In this document: positions 12,837 through 25,717 of the stretch, in pieces
Numbering within the stretch: position 1 is the first letter of the stretch
How the letters are laid out: each line of letters opens with the position of its first letter
Origin: Candidula unifasciata
Taxonomy: Eukaryota > Mollusca > Gastropoda > Stylommatophora > Geomitridae
Assembly (NCBI GenBank): GCA_905116865.2
Contig: CAJHNH020002557.1
Coordinates: 642,501 to 706,500, forward strand
DNA: 64,000 bases
Direction: 5' to 3'
Program-made: the position numbers and the translations under genes
Notes under the pieces: generated by a model
The model's input: the letters and a program-made list of their open reading frames with translations, nothing else
The model's database searches: none
Told to the model about the DNA's origin: nothing

Positions 12837-13250
12837 TCTATGTGTGTATCTACAAGTGTGTCACTGTATGTGTCTATGTATGTGTCTATGTGAGTACCCG
12901 CGAGTGTGTCACTGTATGTATCTATGTATGTGTCCATGTGTGTATCTACAAGTGTGTCACTGTATGTGTCTATGTATGTGTCCATGTGTGTATTCACGAG
13001 TGTGTCACTGTATGTGTCTATGTATGTGTCCATGTGTGCATCCACGAGTGTGTCCATGTATGTGTCTATGTATGTGTCCATGTTTGTATCTACAAGTGTG
13101 TCTATGTATGTGTCCATGTGTGTATCTACAAGTGTGTCACTGAATGTGTCTATCTATGTGTCCATGTGTGTATCTACAAGTGTCACTGTATGTATCCATG
13201 TATGTGTCCATATATGTGTGTCTACGAATATGTCATTCATGTGTCTATGC
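12837..13250. repeat. Minisatellite, about 36-60 bp units
   Basis: Units built of TGTGTCTATG, TATGTGTCCATG and TGTATCTACAAG alternate in higher-order combinations. It begins inside the LINE reverse-transcriptase fragment. Open frames on both strands are repeat artefacts. Confidence 0.92.
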
Positions 13251-13611
13251 CTGTGTTGTATGTATGTTTGGCTGAATAAACTTGTTTTTGTCGGTGTGTA
13301 ATATTTTGAAAGTCTGTTTATATGTTTGTGTCTATGAATTAACGCGTGCGTGTGTGCATAATGTGTGCGTTTGTGCCTGTGTCTGCGCACCTGTTTCCGA
13401 GTTTGTCTAGTGCGTGTCGACGGTTAGAACCTAGCTACCCCATTCAGGTAGAAATGTCAAGGCTGTCATCATGCAGGTGAAAACGGGCGCTCACCTGTAA
13501 TAATGTTTAAAAAACGTCTGCCATACTTGAAGCGATTAGCGCGTGCAGGTTAGCGCGGTAATTTTGGGAGAGCTTGCACATGGGAGGCAGTCTGTAGCAT
13601 AATGTGGCGAG

Positions 13612-14140
13612 CAGTGTTGCCACTTTTCTTGGACAAAAAATATCCAAAACGGAGTCCAAAAATATCTAAAAATATCAAAAAACATCTAAATTTGCGTGGC
13701 AAAATCTAGATAAAACATCAAAATGGAAAGAGTCGCAAATTACATAGACATTGCTATGACTTAACCCACAGAATCACGTCCTCATCTTTACTGATGCCTG
13801 CCTAACAAGATTCACAGGATAAACTTAGCTTGGATGATGAAGTTGAAGCTTCAGATCCAAAATGACTCTGGTATGCTTTAGCTGTTCCAATTTCTTTAAA
13901 TACCCAATCAGGGAGCTGAAAAGTGGAACAGCCTTTTCCTACTCTTAACAGGCCAAATTTTATTGTCGAGATAGCATTTAAGAGGTCAAATGTCATCCTG
14001 TTTCTTATGTTAGATTTGATAAATTCACTCCCAATGAAAAACATCTAGAAAACATCTACCATCTAAACGGCAAAAACGCCATCCAAAATGCCAGGTAAAA
14101 AATCTAAATCTGGATTAAAACATCCAAAGTGGCAACACTG
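13612..14140 (-). mobile_element. Non-autonomous hAT element, copy 2
   Basis: A 529-bp inverted relative of the element at 11483. It has the same CAGTGTTGCCACTTT termini and a perfect 8-bp target duplication, GTGGCGAG, at 13604-13611 and 14141-14148. The minus strand (13802-14044) keeps the remnant NIRNRMTFDLLNAISTIKFG and GKGCSTFQLPDWVFKEIG, again the carboxyl tail of a hAT transposase. The perfect duplication suggests a younger insertion than copy 1. Confidence 0.9.
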
Positions 14141-14253
14141 GTGGCGAGTGAATAAATAATATAGGGTCTGTGGTAGATGGCGGGACTGATAAACTATCTG
14201 GCAGACAGACTGAGCGTCAGACAGACATGCTCTCTGTCTCTCTTCTGTATTTG

Positions 14254-14343
14254 TGTTTTAGGAAACGAGCAGGTCGATAGACAGGCCGGTTCTGCACCAC
14301 TTGGTGGTGAACTGATGTATTACGAGCTAGATGTTGTAAGTGC
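14254..14343 (+). mobile_element. LINE RNase H fragment
   Basis: A short + frame reads VLGNEQVDRQAGSAPLGGEL, a degraded version of the GNExADxLAG end of a LINE RNase H domain. Confidence 0.6.
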
Positions 14344-14452
14344 TCTTTTTACGTTTAGTTTGAACGTTTGTGAAGTATTTCAACAACCCAATACAGTAAG
14401 TTGCCTATCTTTTACATTATGTTGCAGAATTAACCCCACAATCGTTTGGCTG

Positions 14453-14910
14453 TTAGTCAATCGACAGATTATCGTCACTGCACATCGGACAAGCCCATAA
14501 GCGCACGGATCTTATCTTCAGTATACCCCTCGGCGTGTGGTGACTCACAACACCAGTTCTGTATTGGTTTACTATTTTTCTTTTCCTACCTGTGAAGTGT
14601 TCATGTTGGGTAACAACTCTGTTGACCTGAGGTTCTTGTAGTCTTTTGAGTTTTGCCGATTCAACATCGTCTCCTGAATCATCTTCTCGTCCAGCCTGCT
14701 TGAGAGCTTTGAGAATGTCGGCCCGGTTCACTGTTTTTCCTGTACCTACCCTGGTCATGCCAGCAAGCCAATCCACTCCTTCATTCCCTCTTACCCAGTG
14801 TCCTGGCACAAAAATGAAACATTACTTTCAGACGAGATTTCCTTAGCAACTCCAACCATTTTCTTTGAATCCAGCCTGTCTCTATCTTCTTAAACATGCC
14901 CATGGAATCA
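14453..14910 (-). pseudogene. LINE RNase H domain end, degraded
   Basis: The minus strand encodes DSMGMFKKIETGWIQRKWLE near 14890-14840. After a frameshift follows PGHWVRGNEGVDWLAGM (about 14809-14750), the closing RNase H motif. GKTVNRADILKALKQAGRED and a cysteine pair in RLWACPMC come next. It belongs to the RNase H-type LINEs and is a different copy from 12011-12836. Confidence 0.8.
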
Positions 14911-15360
14911 CTTAAAAAACCAGCATGGGAAAATACTGTATCTCTAGCCCTATATTTGCTTTTGGCTATTTGTGGGAGGGGGAGGGGGGGGGCGCTTCTT
15001 CTTCTTCTTTCGTTCGCCTCTTTCTTCTTTCCATGGCGTGTATGCGTGGCATCCTGATTGCTGTGGTGCGCCTCTTGGCTGGTTGCCTCCGACTTCAGTA
15101 CCTTGTTTTGCTAGGGTAGACTGTGATCATACTCGAGGAGAGTAGGCTCATCCATTCATCTTTCGCCTTTACCTCATCTGTTGTCCCATCCAGTTTCCCG
15201 CTGGGGGTTGAGACCCCAACCTTCAACTGGATTGCTGGGAAGAACAGGGTCCACCACGTGAAGGTGAGGTAGGCTTGAGCAAGAGAGGCTAATAGACATT
15301 ACCAGTCTTGTATTACGTATCATTGCTCCATTAGGACCCGGGGGTTGGGGGAAGGGGGGG
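14911..15360. other. Unassigned intergenic sequence
   Basis: No gene seen. It contains G-rich runs (14970-14990 and 15346-15364) and a short TTC run at 14998. Confidence 0.4.
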
Positions 15361-15612
15361 GGGTGGGTTGAGTGGTCTCGAGGCATGGTGTCCGCCTCGA
15401 GTACTGGAGGTCCTGCGTTCAAGCCCCGATAAAGGCTGGGATTTTTTGACGTGGACTTCTAGTAATTTCCTCTGGTCTCTGGTTAGGAGTTTGCTACTGC
15501 TCTCTGAACGATCGTCTCGCAATACCCTGTTGTTAACTAGGGCAAGACTAAGCCACATACTTGGCTATGTGTCACGTCTGCAGCTGCACAGGGCGGTAAA
15601 ATTCTAGGAGCG
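15361..15612 (+). mobile_element. tRNA-derived SINE (family B)
   Basis: Same head as the element at 9001: GTGGTCTCGAGGCATGGTG, then a box B-like GCGTTCAAGCCCC, then the ACGTGGACTTCTAGTAATTT block. The tail differs from the copy at 9001. Confidence 0.65.
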
Positions 15613-15738
15613 GCAAAATATAATAGTAGTCAGAGAAATATCAATATTCTTATTGCTTTTATCGTTTCGAAAGTGTCGTACTGGGAACCATTGCTCCGTT
15701 AAAACCCCAACTTGCACATTTGTTTTATCTGTTGAGTA

Positions 15739-15978
15739 CTTAGGTAAGTCGGCTCTGTGGCTAAGCCGATGCAAACGCTTTGTAATGCCGGGGTGCCGGG
15801 TTCGATCCCAGCAGCGGACCATGCGCCTTGCGTTGGTTTCGACAGTGGTATCAAGAAGCCGACCTCCAAAAAGAAATGGCAAACTACTGGAAGTAAATTT
15901 GCCTAGAGAAACCATAAAACAGCCAGGGGCTGCTGGGGTTGGTTCTGCAACGTCCTTTAAAGGATACGCAACTAACCT
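15739..15978 (+). mobile_element. tRNA-derived SINE (family D)
   Basis: A tRNA-like head has TGTGGCTAAGCCGATGC (box A) and GGGTTCGATCCC (box B). A body follows, with the tail block CAGCCAGGGGCTG and GCAACTAACCT. The tail block recurs alone at 17970-18052. Confidence 0.65.
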
Positions 15979-16129
15979 ATTTAGGTCAACCCAAAATGCC
16001 CAAATACACTTTAGACATATATTGAATGAGCTATGCATTTTCAGAAGATAAATTGTGCCGATAACTTTACACAATTGGTAGTTTTGTCTATTTTTTATCT
16101 GGAGAATCAGTTGTACACACATGTCGTAA

Positions 16130-16580
16130 TTGTAAATGACTGACAGAGCATGTTGAGAAAGGTAGAGACAGTCATGCTTAGTGCAGAGTGGCAAGAATCG
16201 CTTTAGAGGTTGCGGCTAGTTAGCGTCCTTTTGATATTTTCTCCGTGTCATGCCGATGTGTTGGGAAACGAATAGACAGAGAGACTGGCCAGTTCTGCAC
16301 AATTTGGTGACAAATTGATGTATGACAAGCTAAATATTGTAAGGGACCTTTGGGAACGAGTGAACAGTGCAGAGGCAGAAGTATATCATTACGGTCTGAG
16401 GAGAATAACGCTGTGAGGAGTTACCAGAAGATCTGGCGGACGCCCAACACTCAAGGAAAAGGCGAGAGAAGGTACATTTAAGCAGCTTCTAGTGTCATCG
16501 GCATCGGAACTCTTCTCTTGCTGCTGAAGATGGTGGACTGCGCTTATATGGCAGCGTCCTAAGTGCTGTGATAGCGATTC
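16130..16580 (+). pseudogene. LINE RNase H and 3' end, degraded
   Basis: The + translation with stops gives SMLRKVETVMLSAEWQ, VLGNE and LASSAQFGDKLMYDKLNIV. It then runs through the HYGLRRITL block into the 3' untranslated CTGCTGAAGATGG segment. It is the same family as 60180-60890 and contains several stop codons. Confidence 0.75.
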
Positions 16581-17333
16581 TTAATTTAACATTCTATTTT
16601 TTAAATACACCAGTTTTCCAGAATCCATTTTGTCTATCTCGTAGGAGCCGTATAACAATCTCAACTAAGCTTACACGACCGGCTTCTTGATCTTAGTGTC
16701 TGCCGTTTTTCCAGAAACTCTCGAAGTAAGCCTGTTGGAAGCTTGTTTTTCTATACGGCGGATGTTGTTGATAAACAAGTGGGCTTGTTAGAGCAGACGA
16801 TTTTGGCAGCATCAAGGTACACGCAAATTTACATTAGACAGGGTGAAATGTACTTTCATGTGTTTTCCCTCCATCTTTTCAAACATTCTCAACTCTCAAG
16901 GGAAACCTGTTCTTGTACTTTTAACAGTTTCAGAGGGGAAAAAAAAACAACCCCAGGACAAAAATGATAGCACAGATAAGTTTCTCTAAAACTTGTTAGA
17001 AACCCTTCCTTTTCCCCTCACCCTTTTTACTTCCGTCATTACTTTGACATCTTATTGTGCTGGTTGTTTTCTGTTTCCTTTAGCTTGATAGAAATTAGTA
17101 GCAACTAGCATTTGGTAGCAAACGGCAATCTGCAAGCGCACCTGCCGCCCGCAGTACAAATACTTTTTAAATAATTGTTATTAAATGACTTTTCGTGTCT
17201 GGCCATCAAGACAACACAAATGTGACCCGTATGGCCCTCGGCGGACCCTCCGTCCGACCCGCCTGCTCTGACCACTTCCTATGGCGTCGTTCACTCTAGA
17301 GCCAACATGGACTTACCCACTATAGTGCCTTTC
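16581..17333. other. Unassigned intergenic sequence
   Basis: No recognisable gene or repeat. Confidence 0.4.
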
Positions 17334-17345
17334 AAAAGTCGTGTC

Positions 17346-17615
17346 TGGGAGGGGGGGGGGGGGTTAGCGCAGTCGTTAGGAGGCTCGCTTTCAAATCCAG
17401 CTGCGACTCGCTGCAGCCCACGGTCGGTGTTCGAAACCGGGCGGCTCCCGGGGTTCACCCAGCCTCTAGGAAATGGGTACCAGAGTAAATGGAGGAACGT
17501 CGCTGTAGCTTCAGAGTTACGTGCGAACGGCGACACAGGCGGACAATTCTTATCAGCTTATCAATTCTTATCAATTCTTGACGCTGGTTCACATCTCCCG
17601 ACTTTACCTTTACCT
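17346..17615 (+). mobile_element. tRNA-derived SINE (family C) with target duplication
   Basis: The element has a G run, then box A-like GGTTAGCGCAGTCG, box B-like GTGTTCGAAACC, and an end at ATCTCCCGACTTTACC. It is flanked by a perfect 12-bp duplication, AAAAGTCGTGTC, at 17334-17345 and 17616-17627. A second copy is at 37483-37767. Confidence 0.85.
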
Positions 17616-17969
17616 AAAAGTCGTGTCCTCACACTTAAACAAATATCTAAAAATCCTGTACGGATCACAAGAATTTTGCAGTTGAAGTTCTTGTAATTTT
17701 ACAATTTACAATCACTCAGGTGCTGCTATTTTTTTAAGCGGCTAATTTCTTTGATGTTTGTTTGACTAATAATGTGTTTACTTGTTTAAAAAAAAAGACA
17801 CACGTGTGGAGATTTTTGTTAGGAAATCAATTCAAATGTGCAGCGATGCGTGATGATTATTTTGAAAGCATATCCCGCATTCAGAGAAAAATCAACGATT
17901 CAAGGGAGACAAATGTTGGAGATGATCACCTGAGAGTGAAAAGCGTGCAATTTGATGTTTTAACAAGTC

Positions 17970-18052
17970 CCCTAGTGAAACCACACAACAGCCAGGGGCT
18001 GATGGGGTTGGTTCTGCGACGTCCTGTAAAGAATACGCAACTAACCTTTTAA
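17970..18052 (+). mobile_element. SINE family D tail fragment
   Basis: This segment repeats the last 80 bp of the element at 15739 (CAGCCAGGGGCTG to GCAACTAACCTTTT). Confidence 0.6.
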
Positions 18053-18217
18053 TAAGTCCCCGTCACTCAGTTAATTGTAAGCATGCTGACTGTTCGCTTT
18101 GAATCGGTGTTCTTTGTGCTATGGAGACACATAGAGGAGGAACTTCAGCCGCATGTCTCCTCGTAGTACAATATAATATATCGTCAGCAAAGACGAAACG
18201 ATAACAACACAAACGAT

Positions 18218-18229
18218 GACAACAAGATC

Positions 18230-18269
<40 letters not shown>

Positions 18270-18280
18270 CACACACACAA
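18218..18280. repeat. (CAA)n and (CA)n microsatellite
   Basis: About 45 bp of CAA followed by a short CA run, directly at the insertion site of the next SINE. Confidence 0.9.
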
Positions 18281-18288
18281 AGCGGAAT

Positions 18289-18482
18289 CTTCTTCTTCTT
18301 CTTCTTCGCGTTCACCAGCTGTAAACTCTGGCGGAAGGTTCTGGTTGCTCGTCCACTACTGAACTGCAGTCCTGCTCCAGAACCTGAGTGTTGCGTGTGC
18401 ATCAGTTTTACAGATCTCATTCTCTTGAATACAGACTGTTGGTTCCTTGCCTCTCCGGCAGATGCACTCCGACTTCAAAGGA
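18289..18482 (-). mobile_element. SINE-like repeat, (GAA)-tail family, 5'-truncated, with TSD
   Basis: Reversed, truncated copy flanked by a perfect 12-bp duplication ACAAAGCGGAAT (18277-18288 and 18483-18494). The truncation is at the end opposite the GAA tail, as expected for target-primed reverse transcription. Confidence 0.88.
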
Positions 18483-18494
18483 ACAAAGCGGAAT

Positions 18495-20819
18495 TAAGAG
18501 TAAGGCAGAGTAGTAGAAAATGAAAGTGAAAATCCGGACAACATTTATCTCTCTTGTGACAACATACTGAAGTGAGTAGAAAACGATTTCGCAATCGCTG
18601 AAATACAAAACCGGAGCTTTTAAAATGAAATGTCAGAGATAAACCTTTTAATGACAAAGGTTTAACAGAAAAAAAAAAAAAAATTGCGTTGTCAGTATTG
18701 TTTGTATTTTTTTTTAATGCAAAAAAGGGTACAAATCAAGAAAGTCACCCTATCTCGTCAGCCGCGTGATTTCGTTAGGAATTTTCGGAACACTCCTATA
18801 GTCTAGCGGTGTCATGTGTTCCTCGTTTTGACCGTTTCAAGCAAATCCACCAACGACGACAGTCACCACCAATCATATATAATATCTGGTAATCTAGTAA
18901 TCTTAGTTTCAGCTTCATAGCAAAAGGGTCACCCTATAGTTGCCCCGCTCCTGTGCAAACGAAAAACACACAGAATGTTTATCACAATCCATTGTGGAAA
19001 GATCGACAGACTGCTGTCTCAGCATATGCACTAGCATACACAAGCATTAAAAGCCTACGGTAGCCATCCGAAGTGCTAACACAAACAGTCCGACATTAGA
19101 AATGCAGTTCATCATGGATGGTAGCAGAAATCACCAACAGATTAGCAGTTGCACGCGCGATCAATTTTAATCACATAATGGCACCACCAATATTGCGACA
19201 ACAGCCATCGCGCCATTTTCCGAATCTACAATACAAACTACCATGTTGGTCACAGTAGAAGAACATTCCAAATGAAATCAGCAGCCCACAGTGTCACGCC
19301 ATGTACTCCGCTCAGACTCTGGGCGACGAAACTATCATTTTAGTCTACAAATGGAGCAAAAATGCACCGGCCACCGTCTGGCAGAAGCAAAACAATTTGC
19401 CACGGCTCACAACAGTGACCGTGCCACGCCCATCTCTAATTATTCTCTAATTAAAAATCTGGAGCTGGCCGTGGACCGTGCTTAGCGTCCATTTTGACCG
19501 GAAGTAGTGAGGGTTTATTAACGGTCACCGCAGTGGTGCCCTCGTGCTGGGGAAGGCGCCTGGGCGTAACGCCCATCAGCAAGGTGTCGCCCTTGTACGA
19601 CCTGACTGCCTTCATTAGCGATTGTGCACCCCACAACCATGCAGTTCTTTGGCACGAAGGAGACACCTTAAATTTGGGTCCTGGACTACCGACTCTCTAC
19701 ATGTTCACACGCGTGTGTAAATGGTGTACACAAGTTATCATGTTTCTCTCATATACCTGAGACATAATATAAAGACATCAATGATTGATTGGACACTAAC
19801 CAAGTGTCGCGCCTTCGGCGCTTTTCCCTGTAGTACAATAAACAAATAGAAAAATATCGACATAAATCAAAATGTCAAATAACATATCGTTGTCGGTTGT
19901 TTTTTGATAAAAATATATACTTAAGCGTTTAAAAAGTGTTAGTATAACAGGTTACTGCAAGTACAAACTGACACGATTTCAAAATAGCTTGACCTTCCTT
20001 CCTCCCTCCCAACTTTCGAGCGCCCCCTAGGGGGCGCACACCCACACCGAAAACTATGGATTTAGAAAGATGAATGGAGGTGGGCAAAAAGAAACTGAAA
20101 AACTCGGAATACTGGGGAAAAGGGGGGGGGGGGAAAGAGGAAAAAAATGTAGTAAGTGTGATTAGTATTCTTGCATTTAGGAGCGTCCCCCTAGCGAAGC
20201 CTTTTGCCTAGTACTACAGAACGTGTGGGTTCGATTTTAGACTCTGTCCTGTAGCTCGCTAGCGCAAGTGCAGATATCTCGTTGCTGGAGCTATAGAATT
20301 CGTGTTGTTTGCAAAACGTTCTCGCGGGCCAGCGGCTCTGTGGATAGAGACTGGGTAGTATGGGATAAATCCAACGTAAAGAAATATACTCTCTATTTTT
20401 TTAAAACACAATTTAAAATAAACTTGGATATTTGCTGAGAGGGACGAGGTGCTGAGGGACGTCACCCTAGTGTCATGACGTCACTACAGTAAACCAGGTT
20501 CCGACATTTTAATCTGACACCTTACAGAAGTTTACGTCAAGCGATAACACGTTTCCTGACACTTCTTCTGAACGATTTACCGTCAATGCTGATGTTTACC
20601 ATCTTCTAAGACAAATGTCTGATTTCTGGAGATAAGCTCTGTAGGAGGCATCGTTCTTCTAGAGATCAGATTACAGCGATATGTTGTCTGTGGGGTTATT
20701 CCGGGTTGTTTATGTTGTTGCCTAGCAGCGGGGTATTCATTGTGTGATTACTGCAAGTGTTGATGCCCAGATTACATAGTTTATCACGATAGTAGAACTA
20801 GAACAAGCAAGTTCCATCT
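18495..20819. other. Unassigned intergenic sequence
   Basis: No gene recognised. It contains A/T runs near 18670-18715, a G run near 20125 and a tRNA-like stretch near 20190-20250 with GTGGGTTCGATTTTA, probably an old SINE. Confidence 0.4.
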
Positions 20820-21060
20820 CCTGTGTGACAGGCGGCTGTAGCACAATGGCTGGTCAATTATCCTGTCTGACGGGTGGCTCTGGTGTATAGATTAGTTCCT
20901 TCTCCTGTCTGGCAGGTGGTTGTAGCACAGAGACTAGCGCATTCTTCTATGAGACAGATTGTTGTAGCACAGAGATTGTCTCATTCTTCTGTCAGACAAC
21001 TAGACGCTAGTTCATTCTCCTATCACGGGGGTATTCAAAGCACAAAAGCTGCCCACTCTA
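20820..21060. repeat. Degenerate tandem repeat, about 60 bp
   Basis: About four diverged units share the pattern GGCTGTAGCACA...TTCTCCTGTCTGACAG. The unit resembles part of a tRNA-derived SINE, but I cannot prove that. Confidence 0.6.
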
Positions 21061-21179
21061 AGCAGGGAAACCATTAGATACGAGAAGAGCAGATTACAGA
21101 GAAAGATGTGCGCATCAAAATGGGCAACAAAAATTACTCGCACAGTTGCGAGAGCTCATAAATCAATCAATAAATGCAG

Positions 21180-21366
21180 TGCCGCTGATTCGTGACTTTG
21201 TCTTTGTGTATTGACAAGGAATGACGTGACTGTGTCTTTGTGCCTTGACAAGGATTGACGTGACTTTGTCTTTTGTATTGACAAGGAATGACGTGATGTT
21301 GTCTTTGTGTATTGACAAGGAATGACGTGACTGTGTCTTTGTGTGTTGACAAGGAATGACGTAATT
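21180..21366. repeat. Minisatellite, about 41 bp
   Basis: Five copies of a unit containing GTCTTTGTGTATTGACAAGG and AATGACGTGA. It abuts the 3' part of the LINE on the minus strand. Confidence 0.9.
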
Positions 21367-21389
21367 TCCCACAGCCTGCTCTGCACAAT

Positions 21390-22130
21390 TTGCTCTTTAG
21401 GTCAGGTGAAGTTGTAGGTAGAGTGGGCAGGTCTGCAGAATGTGCTCAGGTGTTTGTTGTGGTCGCATGTGGTCGTTGAGCCTGCAGTGTCCTGTTTGTA
21501 GACGGAAAATTGTTGAATGTTGCTTACTGTTGAGTCTGCTGATGGGGTCTTGTGAATGTTTACTGTTAGTTTGTTCTCTCCACAATTTCTTGTATTTTCC
21601 TTTGATATGTGTTCTGATTTATGTTAACGATAATAAATGAGCGTTTTGTTCCATTTTGTTGTTGTTGCAAGTCTGTCTTCTAACTCATTTCCTGGTATGC
21701 CACAGTGAGCCGGGATCCACTGGAGAACAATTTGATTGTTTTCTGAGTCTGTTTAGCTGGCGGGTCAGTTCTTTTCTCCATGTTGCCTCGTGGATCCCTC
21801 CGAGTCGCCTGGAGGACTGACATAAAGTCACTAAGTAAAACAATTTTGCTGTTTTTAATTTTTCTTTCGCCAAGCGCTTTGGCTGAATAAATAATTGCTT
21901 GCTGCTCTGCTCTGAAGTTTGTTAAGAGTCTTCTGGAGGTACATGACGTTTCTACCGTGGTCCCATCTTGCAGCATGATGACCGATCCCAACTCCTCCGT
22001 TGTATTTTTCTGCTCCTTCCAATGATCCATCGGTATACACGTGTGTCCATTCGTGTTTTGGATAACAGTTGCAGACATATTCAAAGCTCTTTGCATGCAG
22101 TACTCGGTTCACATTCTTCAGCCTTTGTGT
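21390..22130 (-). pseudogene. LINE RNase H domain and carboxyl end, degraded
   Basis: The minus strand reads HEWTHVYTDGSLEGA followed by GGVGI (about 22040-21975), the first catalytic aspartate region of RNase H. FRAEQQAIIYSAKALGERK comes next, with the catalytic glutamate, then VLLSDFMSVLQA with the next aspartate. Further on, IFRLQTGHCRLNDHM and PEHILQTCPLY (about 21500-21410) are the typical LINE carboxyl end. At least two frameshifts separate these parts. It is a Jockey/I-group style element and is not functional. Confidence 0.88.
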
Positions 22131-22780
22131 CTATGCCTAGAATTGTTGTTGTGACTGTATAGTTAGGCTGTAGGTCTATGCTGTATCCTTTCCTATGTCG
22201 AAGGATCTTTAGAACTTTTCAGTTGGTTTTTAGTAAAGTTATTTGCTCTTCTGGGGTTGTTGTTCATGCGTTTAAATTGTTATGTTATGTTAAGCACCTT
22301 TTCTTCCCTTCGTAGGCTCGAGCTCTGGAGGCCAGAATTTTCCTCCACTTCATGGACTGGTGTGCTTCTCATACCTCCAGTGATGATTCTGAGACCAGTG
22401 TTCTGTATTTTGTCCAGTTTGGGTTCAACCCTGGTGTGCGTTGTGGGCTCAACCCTGTGTTGGTTCCATGTTCAACCCCCGGTGTGCGTTGTGGGCTCAA
22501 CCCCGTGTGGGTTCCGGGTTGAACCTCGTGTGGGTTCTGGGTACAACCTAACATGGGTTTTGGCTCCTCACGGGGTGGAGAGAGTTTGGGGGGGGGGGGA
22601 TATACGCTGCCCCCTAACACGTATATTATGAAGGGTCACTAATTCGAGGTTTGCTGAAATCTGATGTATCTGGTCAAAAGGCTTAGCTGTAAACCGCAAC
22701 GCGACTTATCAACTGACCTTTTAACGGCAAAGACAAAAAGAGCAGGAGATGGAGGCGGAGGAGGAGGATGAAGAAGGAAA
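22131..22780. other. Unassigned intergenic sequence
   Basis: No gene. From 22430 to 22560, imperfect 30-40 bp repeats share GGGCTCAACCC and GTGTGGGTT motifs. Confidence 0.45.
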
Positions 22781-22900
22781 AAAAAAAGAAGAAGAAGAAG
22801 AAGAAGAAGAAGAAGAAGAAGAAGAAGAAGAAGAAGAAGAAGAAGAAGAAGAAGAAGAAAAGAAAAAAAGAAGAAGAAAAAGAAGAAGAAAAAGAGGACC
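22781..22900. repeat. (GAA)n microsatellite
   Basis: About 110 bp of GAA with A-rich interruptions, of the kind seen at SINE tails, but I see no SINE body next to it. Confidence 0.95.
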
Positions 22901-23330
22901 AACAACAACAATAGTAAACATCTCAAGCATAAAAATAGGAATACAAATCAGAATGACAACAAAAAGAACACAAACACGAACACTAAGAAGAACGAGAAAA
23001 GGATGAAAGGCAAGAAGAACAATAACAACTAAACTGAACAAGAAGAACCTAATGTAACCTCCAAACTTAACTTCTCTCCCATACAGCGAACCGGAAAATT
23101 GATCTCTCACATTGCCGCAATTCTCCTAAAAGTTCCTTAACACGCATGTTATCAACACGAAACAATACAACTACGAGGTGTGTGCGGTGTCGAGCTAAGA
23201 TTGTAATCAATATAATTTCACACTTGTCATGGCCAGCGCGTGCCATGCTAAATTTAGATTGCAGATATATTTACAATATTTCTAGGAAAAATGGGTTGGA
23301 ACAGTAATACAGAGAGATTCAGATACAGTT
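22901..23330. other. Unassigned intergenic sequence
   Basis: No gene or familiar repeat seen. Confidence 0.4.
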
Positions 23331-23337
23331 CTATCAA

Positions 23338-23964
<627 letters not shown>

Positions 23965-24109
23965 GTATGCTGGCGTCATAGCAACCCCAACAGTAAACAA
24001 GGAAACACAAAAGATATTACACCTACCGCTAAATGCCGGTCGCCGTAGAAACAAACAAAACAAAATGTCTCAGCACAAAAATATTCAATGTTTACATCTA
24101 GTATTCCAT

Positions 24110-24399
24110 AACTATTCCTGTATGAGTTCCAGGGTCTAATTGTGGGGATAACAAGAATAAACCCACTGCCTCCTCTACAAGCATGTCGTAAGAGTCAGCT
24201 AACTAGGGGCTTCCTTCGAAGTTGGAGTGCATCGGTCTCAGAGACAAGGGAAAAAAAACGGCATATAAATAAGTCAGATCTGTAAAACAGGTGTGCACGC
24301 AACACGCAGGTTCTGGAACCAGAGTAAAGTCCAGAGGTGGACGAGCAGTCAGAACTTTCCGCCGGAGTGTACAGCTGGTAAACGCAAAAACGAAGAAGA
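24110..24399 (+). mobile_element. SINE-like repeat, (GAA)-tail family, full length with TSD
   Basis: Forward 290-bp copy with a 10-bp duplication AGTATTCCAT at 24100-24109 and 24400-24409. It starts with a 50-bp head before AAGAATAAACCCACTGCC and ends in CGAAGAAGAA. With the copy at 48254 it defines the ends and polarity of the family. Confidence 0.88.
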
Positions 24400-24409
24400 A
24401 GTATTCCAT

Positions 24410-25717
24410 GTCTGTACTGGAGAACGAAACGACGGACAAACGAACGTTTTTTTTTTTTTAAAGAGTCAGAGCAAACATACAGGCGCACATACCTTCTCGA
24501 ATGTGAGATTAAATCGTCCTCGGGGTATCAATCCGACTTAATGATCCGAACAGCCAGGAAGCATGTATGTTTGTGGTCTCAACTCAAGCCGTTGCTAACA
24601 CACGCATCTAATCAATGGGAAAACATACAGTTTCACCTCCAGCAAGACGCCACACGACGTGTGCCAGCCCGCCCGTTTATCCCGCGCGGGTCAGTATAAA
24701 AAGTACCGGCGCTGCCTCTCTCCCTTCTACCACCGTGAGAAATTACAATTCCGACAGTCACTTACTAGCTGCTCACCCAGAAGCTTGCGAGGCTCTGCGA
24801 CTCACACGGCGAGCTCCGCTGCTCGGGAAGAATCAGAATTCGTGCTCACGTTTTCCCCAGGCAAGATCGATCTGAAGAAGTAACTCAACGAGTGCGGGCT
24901 GAATGCCGCAGAAATGGCTGCGGTTGGAAGAACAAATCAGGAAGGCGGAATTACCTGAGACTTGGATAACGACCGGAAACAAGGAAGTGATACGAGCCTT
25001 AATGCGTCTTCGGAATACAGGCAGAAAGTAATGGTGATACTAGAAAGAGGGTTGTTTTACACATATTAGTTCAATATATAATAAGGATAATACTGTCTAC
25101 TTTACTAGGGGCGACGGAAGCAGCAGGCCTAGTCACGTGGAGCACACCATCCACTCAGAAATGTTGTGACTGACTCAGTTCCCCGCACCGCTTAATCACG
25201 TATACAAGCCGACATTGCACACACAATACTGCTTAAGTATACGCCATTCCAAACACAATAAACCACCCGCCATTTGTTGTGCAGTTCACAACACAAGCTA
25301 TCGGGGGCACGAAAGAAAAAAATCCGCACGAAATCAACGGCTCACAGTGTAGCAATGAGCACTTATCTCAATAAAGGGGCTTTCGCAACCGAGTTTTGGC
25401 ATCAACAGTGAGGTGCAGTTTTGGTGTGGGACTTAGAGTCTGGCACATCTGACAACTACCTTATGCATTTACTTTGCGAGTGCGAGTTTTAAGATTGTGC
25501 TGGGACTGACAAATCTTGCACTCATTTTCAAACGAGACAGTGAAGGATATTTTGTGTGATTTCCACTGGCACAGGATGGAGCAGTTATTGGGCAACCCCT
25601 TCCCTTTCTATCCGAACCTTAGAAAATCTGTAAAAGTCTATGTGTCGGTCCCAGGTACTTTACCATGTTGTCTATCAGTCAGTTCTTCAGCTATCCTCTC
25701 TTTTATTTCTCCATATT
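24410..25717. other. Unassigned sequence with a TATA-like motif
   Basis: No gene recognised. A TATA-like motif (TATAAAAAG, about 24696) is followed by GC-rich sequence, and an AATAAAGGGGC motif lies near 25370. The arrangement could belong to an old LTR or a small promoter, but I could not find matching ends or target duplications. Confidence 0.3.

Noticed and set aside
24560..25430. Full LTR with TATAAAAAG and AATAAA
   Set aside because: I found no TG...CA ends with a matching target duplication.
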